From NCBI GenBank assembly GCA_002428385.1, contig DIWB01000028.1, positions 14,927 through 24,291 of the forward strand: a stretch of 9,365 nucleotides of DNA. Direction: 5' to 3'. Below are positions 5,347 through 9,365 of the stretch, in pieces (positions within the stretch are counted from its first letter, which is position 1; the number at the start of each line of letters is the position of its first letter). Below the pieces are notes generated by a model. It saw nothing but the letters and a program-made list of their open reading frames with translations, was not told where the DNA came from and searched no databases. The translations under genes and the position numbers were made by a program. The DNA is from Bacteroidales bacterium UBA6117 (GTDB lineage Bacteria; Bacteroidota; Bacteroidia; Bacteroidales; VadinHA17).

Positions 5347-6882
5347 ATGCAAAAGTTGCCCGCGTCCGGTTTTTTTACCGACCTGAAATTACTTTCAGTA
5401 TCTTTAGCATAACAAGCAAACCGGGTATGGTATCGGACAGGGGCAGGTATTCACTTTCAGGAGCAGTGCTGATAATGGTGCTGTGGTCTTTCTTTAGGAC
5501 AGCAGGGGATTCATCTGGATACTCACCCGCAACGGAATATCAAGGTTCGATGGTCTGGAATTCACGAATTACTTCAGGAAGGACGGATTGCCTTCCAACC
5601 TGGTAAACCGGATCCTTGAAGATCATCAGGGAACGGTATGGGCGTTGACCCTGGAGGGTTTATCGGAATACACCGGCTATGGGTTCCGTTTTTTTCCTTA
5701 TCCGGAGAGATCATTCTCCGAAAACTTTGTCTATGCCTGCAGTTTGGGTGATTCCATTGCACTCATCCTCAAAAACCTGGCATCGGGACGCAACAGAATG
5801 ATATCATTCAGGTCAGGAGTTTACACTGATTATTCGGATAAATATGACGGCTTTTCTCATTTGAACGTTGTCACCTTTCTTCCTGACAGGAATTCAGGAG
5901 ACTTTGTAATTCTCGATTCGGTCGGGAATTTGTGGTTTATTTTGACGGCAGGGAGGTCACGGAGATTGATCATCCTTTATTATCATCTTATCTCATTGAC
6001 AGCGAATCGAATCTGTGGCTGGGATCGGAGGTGAACCTTCACCGGCTGCTTTCGACTGCCTTTTCCTTCCTGACGGAAGATGACGGGTTACCAAAAAACA
6101 CCTGGGCAATAGCGCGCGACAGGCACGGGCATATCTGGTTCGGTTCACTTACCGGGGAGTTAATTGAATACGACGGGAAGAAGCTTATTCCCAGGAATGA
6201 TCACAGAAAGGTTTTTCCGGGTGACTTCAGCTTTTTCAAGGGGAGTATCACTGCATCCGACGGGACAGTATATTTCGTCATTTCGTCGGTGGGTTCAGTT
6301 ATTATGAAGGGAAGCGCAGAATCGGCATATGACTATATTGTTGCCCTTTCGGGCCTGCTGCGATCGGCCATTGGGGATGGTTCGATAATGATAAGGACCC
6401 TTTCTGATGAAATTGATTTTGTAAGACGCTACTGTGAACTCCAGAAACTGAGATTCAGGGAGAGATTTACATATTTTGTCGACATCGGTGAAGGTACTGA
6501 TATGCAGCGTATGTTGCCGAAGATGACAATCCAGACTTTCGTTGAGAACTCAGTCAAGCATGGCATTGAAAACAGAAAGGAAGGAGGAAACATAGTAGTA
6601 AGGGTGGGTCGTCTGAATGATGCCCTGCTGATAGTCGTTTCGGATAACGGCGTGGGAAGGGAAGCTGCTGCAGCTTCGGGAATAAAGGGATTTGGTCAGG
6701 GAATCAGAACAATTGAACGCATTTTTGAATTCATGAACAGGTTCAACAGGGAGAAGGCCGGGTTTGAGATACATGATCTTTTCGATGCATCGGGCAATGC
6801 GGCCGGGACCGAAATCAGGATTATCGTACCCGACATCTACAGGTTTGATGTTCCTGAAGGTAAGGAAGCAAAGGAGAAATAA
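5347..6882 (+). pseudogene. Decayed Reg_prop sensor / LytS-type histidine kinase
   Basis: Homology is spread over three frames. A signal-peptide-like start (MQKLPASGFF) at 5347 hits TAA at 5410. A second frame resumes near 5417 and carries Reg_prop blades: DSRGFIW with SRFDG (about 5498-5554) and DHQGTVW (5621). It is interrupted by TAG at 5495-5497 where QDSRGFIW is expected. A frameshift near 5936-5940 (LWF to YFDGRE) moves the reading to the third frame. That frame holds further blades (DSESNLW; DRHGHIW at 6118) and runs to TAA 6880. At about 6274-6290 a propeller strand (DGTVYF) joins directly to VGSVIMKG, the segment just after the kinase H-box. The rest of the sensor, the transmembrane segment and the NPHFIFN phosphoacceptor site are absent. 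The ATPase part is intact: N box VENSVKHG (6541-6564), G1 DNGVG (6643-6657), G2 GFGQG (6688-6702). The exact 5' end is uncertain. Confidence 0.85.
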
Positions 6883-6962
6883 AGAAGCACTGAGTAGTCA
6901 GAGTCTGCCGGCGTGTTGGCCGGAAATATCGGGAATGGAGATTGAATTAAAACAGAAAGACA

Positions 6963-7724
6963 ATGGGCAAAATTGGAACAAGGAATATACCTGAGGCTGT
7001 GATCGTGGAGGATGAGCCCGAATCACTAAGTCTTCTGAGCAGCCTGCTGTTAAGTACAGGTCTGGTGGAAGTTACCGGGTCGACCCGCGAACCGTTGGAG
7101 GCTGTCAGACTCATAATATCTCTTAATCCTGATATTGTGTTTCTCGACATCAAGATGCCCGGGATGAACGGCTTTGAGATACTTGATGATCTCAACAGGA
7201 TCAAATCGGTTCATCCGCATATTGTTTTCACGACGGCATATGATGATTATGCGATATAGGCTTTTGAATATGCCGCCTTCGACTATCTTCTTAAGCCCAT
7301 AGAGCCATAGAGGCTTAAGGATACCCTTATGAGGTGCCTGGACAACAGGGAATCCGGCAAGGTTCAGGACACATCACTTCTTCTCAACTCATACAGGAAG
7401 TTATTTTTCAGGAGCATTTCGGGGATAGTGCTTATTGAGCCGGAAGAGATCATCTATGTCGAGGCAGACGGTAATTATTCGAAGTTCATTCTGAGCGACG
7501 GGAAGACCCAGGTTGTGACATCGCTTCTTCACAAGGTGGAAGGAATGCTTCCGTCGAGGGATTTTATAAGGGTCAGCCGGTCGGCTATAATCAATACTTC
7601 TCATCTCAAGAGGATCAACACCAAACAATCAGAGTGTGTGTTAAGCATTAACCAGGTTGAATACAGGATAAAGGTATCGCAAGAACGGCTGAGGTCTCTT
7701 ATAGAAAAAGTAAGGGAAATGTAG
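6963..7724 (+). pseudogene. LytTR-family response regulator with two in-frame amber codons
   Basis: Read through, the frame would give 253 residues, the usual length for a LytTR response regulator. The receiver domain has the acidic pair Glu16-Asp17 (VIVEDEP), the phosphoacceptor Asp62 (FLDIKMPGMNG) and FTTAYDDYAI. TAG at 7257-7259 then stops it just before AFEYAAFDYLLKP, which carries the conserved Lys. A second TAG at 7308-7310 lies in PIEP*RLK. The LytTR DNA-binding domain (about 7410-7715) is complete, with EEIIYVEADGNYS, FIRVSRSAIIN and VSQERL. A downstream ATG at 7329 could in principle yield a free LytTR domain of 131 residues. The gene starts 80 bp after the kinase remnant and was clearly its partner. 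No frameshift is present: both lesions are nonsense codons in one frame. Confidence 0.88.
7297..7312 (+). repeat. Perfect 8-bp tandem duplication spanning the second amber codon
   Basis: CCATAGAG occurs twice head to tail (7297-7304 and 7305-7312) inside the response regulator remnant. The second copy supplies the TAG at 7308-7310. Because the receiver keeps its family length here (KPIxxxRL), the repeat does not look like an inserted 8 bp. Local templated substitution or chance is more likely. Confidence 0.7.
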
Positions 7725-7750
7725 TTTTGGCCTCATACTGCACTACGTAA

Positions 7751-7778
7751 CTGACGGATAATTTCCTTTGCCCGTCAG
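7751..7778 (+). other. Short hairpin after the response regulator remnant
   Basis: CTGACGG (7751-7757) pairs with CCGTCAG (7772-7778) across a 14-nt loop, 27 nt after the response regulator stop. There is no T-tract immediately after it, so a rho-independent terminator is not supported. It may be a remnant of one or a weak RNA structure. Confidence 0.35.
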
Positions 7779-7910
7779 ATCCGATTGTATGGCAGGGGAT
7801 TCTCTTTTTAGGGTTTCCGGGTATATTCTTTTAAATTTTTTTCCTGTTTGAGAAACTTACTTCCTGTTACGAACGTTATATTATGACTTATAACTTAAAC
7901 ATACGCGAAA

Positions 7911-8423
7911 ATGAAAATGAAATGGATTAAGGGGATTTTTCTGGTACTGATTACCGGAATTGTATTTGCGTCGTGTTCAAAGGATTCGAATCCTGAAGAA
8001 GATATCCTGGGGACCTGGACCGTCGAGAATGTGGATTTTGAGGCCCAGATAGGGACAAAGTCACTGCTCCAGTACTACATGGATGAATTCGGGATGACCG
8101 AACCGCAGGCACTGGCTGTTATGGCCGCATTTGATGCTGCCCTTGCACAGCAGTTCACGGGAACAATTGAGATCAAAGCTGACAATACATACACAGCTAC
8201 TATGGGGGATGAATCGGATACGGGAACCTGGAGCCTGAGTTCAGATTACAAGCAGCTTATCCTCGATTCCGATGCGGATGAAACAATAGTCCTGGATATC
8301 ATCTCTCTGACATCGGCCAGAGCCGTAATGGGAATGGCAGAGGAGATCAGCGAAGATCTGAACGATGATGATGTTCCCGAGGATATCTCGGTTACAGTCG
8401 AAATGACACTCGAGAAACAGTAA
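7911..8423 (+). CDS. Lipocalin-like lipoprotein
   Basis: This 170-residue predicted lipoprotein has the n-region MKMKWIKG, a hydrophobic core and FASC with Cys22. The mature part begins with an acidic linker and then DILGTWTVENVDF (31-43), the opening strand typical of Bacteroidota lipocalin-like domains. TGTIEIKADNTYTAT (83-97) and DTGTWSLSSDYKQLIL (103-118) supply the repeated GTW-type strands. Between them lies a helix-like, Ala-rich segment (about 49-81). The C-terminus is strongly acidic (EEISEDLNDDDVPEDI). These domains probably bind small hydrophobic ligands or play an envelope role, but none is established here. The frame is intact. ATG at 7917 (Met3) is an alternative start. I see no consensus promoter; a clear terminator follows. 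Confidence 0.88.
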   Translation: MKMKWIKGIFLVLITGIVFASCSKDSNPEEDILGTWTVENVDFEAQIGTKSLLQYYMDEFGMTEPQALAVMAAFDAALAQQFTGTIEIKADNTYTATMGDESDTGTWSLSSDYKQLILDSDADETIVLDIISLTSARAVMGMAEEISEDLNDDDVPEDISVTVEMTLEKQ

Positions 8424-8447
8424 GCCGGGATTCCTGTCTGTTAAAAC

Positions 8448-8500
8448 AGTCAGTTTATCAAAACAGCGGTTTTAAGCAGTTTTGGTGAACTGACTTTTTT
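8448..8500 (+). terminator. Rho-independent terminator of the lipocalin-like gene
   Basis: A 17-bp stem with two G-U pairs forms between 8448-8464 and 8479-8495 around a 14-nt loop. It is followed by a run of six T (8495-8500). The stem includes AGTCAGTT pairing with AACTGACT and AAAAC pairing with GTTTT. It lies 24 nt after the stop codon of the lipoprotein gene. Confidence 0.88.
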
Positions 8501-8534
8501 ATTCTGCATATTCTCAGCTGTTTATGCGAATACT

Positions 8535-8588
8535 AAAGTCCCGGAAATGGATTTTCTGCTGATAATCTGTAAATTTCCGGGGAACTTT
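8535..8588. repeat. Long imperfect palindrome / hairpin without U-tract
   Basis: CCCGGAAAT (8540-8548) pairs perfectly with ATTTCCGGG (8573-8581). The stem extends outward with AAAGT (8535-8539) pairing with ACTTT (8584-8588) past a 2-nt bulge. Inside, GATT (8550-8553) can pair with AATC (8564-8567). No T-run follows on either side. The motif CCCGGAA recurs at 8600-8606. The position in a gene-free stretch suggests a structured RNA, a REP-like element or a protein-binding site. I cannot choose between them. Confidence 0.6.
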
Positions 8589-8794
8589 GACCAATCTTTC
8601 CCGGAAGTATATGAAGGAGTCTGAACTGTTTACAGACAACTGCTAATTGTTGGCAAAACAATTGAAAATCACCCTCATACATCCGTTTTACTAAATTGTC
8701 TCGCTTGGAATACTGACCTCCGGGGGATACCTTTACAATACTCTTTCATACCTGGCAAATGAAAATGTGAAGAATAAAAGTAAAGGTAAAGCAA
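8589..8794. other. Gap without recognisable gene
   Basis: No frame here shows a protein-like sequence longer than a few tens of residues, and I find no clean TTTG/TAnnTTTG promoter. Only a further CCCGGAA motif near 8600 links it to the hairpin upstream. Confidence 0.55.
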
Positions 8795-9019
8795 TTGAAA
8801 AAATCAGAAATTAAGGGATTGTTGCTCCTTGCAGCATTTATTCCGTTTATATTGGTTTCGGAAAGGCCGGCAAAAGTTCCTGGGAAAAACACCAGGAACT
8901 ATTGCTGGCGGAAAAGAACCGTGGTATCTTATCCGGTATTGAATTTTGAAAAAAAGAAATCCGGAACGAATAAAAACCAAAAAAGGTCAAAAAGAAACAG
9001 GTTTTCCTTTCCTGTATAG
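8795..9019 (+). CDS. Doubtful small ORF, basic protein with hydrophobic N-terminus
   Basis: The open frame would encode 74 residues from a TTG start. No ATG is available: the in-frame ATG codons at 8759 and 8765 run into TGA at 8768. The N-terminus resembles a signal anchor (KKSEIKG, then LLLLAAFIPFILVS). The rest is Lys/Arg/Asn-rich (KKKSGTNKNQKRSKRN), partly a product of A-rich DNA. A 9-bp perfect hairpin sits inside the frame at 8875-8900. There is no homology I recognise. It may be a short secreted or membrane protein, or simply an open frame in non-coding DNA. Confidence 0.22.
   Translation: MKKSEIKGLLLLAAFIPFILVSERPAKVPGKNTRNYCWRKRTVVSYPVLNFEKKKSGTNKNQKRSKRNRFSFPV
8875..8900. repeat. 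Perfect 9-bp inverted repeat
   Basis: AGTTCCTGG (8875-8883) pairs exactly with CCAGGAACT (8892-8900) around an A-rich 8-nt loop. On the minus strand it is followed by only four T residues, so a terminator function is weak. It lies inside the doubtful ORF at 8795-9019, which lowers confidence in that ORF. Confidence 0.6.
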
Positions 9020-9185
9020 CTGATTTATCCGGCTGACTCAATTATTCCGGTTATTTCGGGTAACTCTGACCCTCAAGTATTGATGTTATTCCCCGGCAGG
9101 ACAATACGGATTTGTAAACCAACTCTTTTTTCTGTTTTGTGCGGTTTTTACGAGTTAAAAATGGTAACTGGCAGATATATACTCT
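9020..9185. other. AT-rich non-coding stretch
   Basis: I see no coding frame, hairpin with U-tract or consensus promoter here. It is bounded by the doubtful ORF on the left and by the stop codon of the partial minus-strand frame on the right. Confidence 0.5.
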
Positions 9186-9365
9186 TTAATGTAAAATTTT
9201 AATGAAAAATTGGGTGTCCCGACCTGAATTTTTCCAGCCCATTGCTGGTTGAATGAGATCCCTCGCCTCGTGGTCACTGATAACTTTTATTTCGCTTTGA
9301 TCGTTTTCCAATGTGGGGATACTCCACGTTTTCCGATATCGACCGGCGAGGGATGACAGGTCGCT
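9186..9365 (-). CDS. Possible partial ORF entering from the right edge
   Basis: Reading the minus strand from the window edge, one frame stays open for 59 codons before TAA (9186-9188). It includes stretches such as SDLSSLAGRYRKTW and SDHEARDLIQPAMGW. I recognise no family. An open run of this length has a few percent probability by chance in one frame. The same DNA carries an inverted repeat (9258-9354) of a kind found in non-coding interspersed elements, so the frame may be spurious. The 5' end lies outside the window. Confidence 0.22.
   Translation of the reverse strand, partial: SDLSSLAGRYRKTWSIPTLENDQSEIKVISDHEARDLIQPAMGWKNSGRDTQFFIKILH
9258..9354. repeat. Separated 10-bp inverted repeat at the right edge
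   Basis: ATCCCTCGCC (9258-9267) and GGCGAGGGAT (9345-9354) are exact inverted copies with 77 bp between them. A small hairpin, GTGGG-gatac-TCCAC (9313-9327), lies inside. GATCCCTCGCC...GCGAGGGATGACAGG resembles, from general memory, short palindromic repeats scattered in many bacterial genomes. Here the arms are pulled apart. It may be an interspersed non-coding repeat or the ends of a small element. Confidence 0.5.

Noticed and set aside
5187..5606. 139-codon plus-strand frame across the small membrane gene
   Set aside because: Its sequence is an out-of-frame reading of the small membrane ORF and then of the kinase remnant. The blade motifs DSRGFIW and SRFDG lie in a different frame.
6883..6962. 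Small gene or promoter between the kinase and regulator remnants
   Set aside because: A 19-codon frame from ATG 6936 is out of frame with the regulator and has no support. No TAnnTTTG box is present. The gap is a normal intergenic spacer in such pairs.
7751..7778. Terminator after the response regulator
   Set aside because: The hairpin has no following T-tract, so I record it only as a hairpin.
8847..9041. 64-codon minus-strand frame
   Set aside because: Phe/Ser-rich product of the A-rich plus strand, overlapping the hairpin at 8875-8900, with no recognisable domain.

Overview
The window looks like chromosomal DNA of a Bacteroidota bacterium, most likely of the Bacteroidales/Marinilabiliales type. 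Several signs point the same way. Two promoters carry the TAnnTTTG -7 box of this phylum, one of them with a TTTG -33 box 20 bp upstream. Start codons lack strong Shine-Dalgarno sequences. The gene content is typical: a subtilase lipoprotein, an SdiA-regulated-type propeller lipoprotein, a Tat-exported Gfo/Idh/MocA oxidoreductase, a lipocalin-like lipoprotein and a LytS/LytTR-type regulatory pair with a Reg_prop sensor. There is no phage, plasmid, IS transposase, rRNA, tRNA or CRISPR signature.

Layout. Positions 1-180 hold an 82-bp-period tandem repeat that runs off the left edge. A strong minus-strand terminator (230-265) follows. Two minus-strand lipoprotein genes come next: an S8 peptidase (282-1472) and an SdiA-regulated-like propeller protein (1625-2527). 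A divergent intergenic region with nested dyads leads to a plus-strand Tat-signal oxidoreductase (2797-4218) with its own terminator. A small cupin gene (4357-4713) follows with its own -7 box. Positions 4714-5144 are non-coding and contain a cluster of different 7- and 8-bp tandem repeats. A consensus promoter (5145-5176) then drives a 43-residue single-span membrane protein (5209-5340), followed closely by a decayed regulatory locus. That locus comprises a sensor kinase gene (about 5347-6882) broken by frameshifts, one amber codon and a large internal deletion, and a LytTR response regulator (6963-7724) with two in-frame amber codons. A lipocalin-like lipoprotein gene (7911-8423) with a clear terminator follows. 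The last 0.9 kb contains hairpins, one doubtful small ORF and a possible partial ORF or interspersed repeat at the right edge.

How it fits together. The intact genes encode mostly envelope or exported proteins: three predicted lipoproteins, one Tat substrate and one small membrane protein. They are transcribed from several separate units and nothing shows a single shared pathway. The regulatory pair is recognisable as a former sensor and response regulator of the family that couples extracytoplasmic beta-propeller sensing to LytTR DNA binding. In this copy the phosphoacceptor His segment, the transmembrane segment and an uninterrupted receiver domain are all missing, so it cannot signal normally. 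The small membrane gene in front of it, with an intact promoter and reading frame, is the least explained item in the window.
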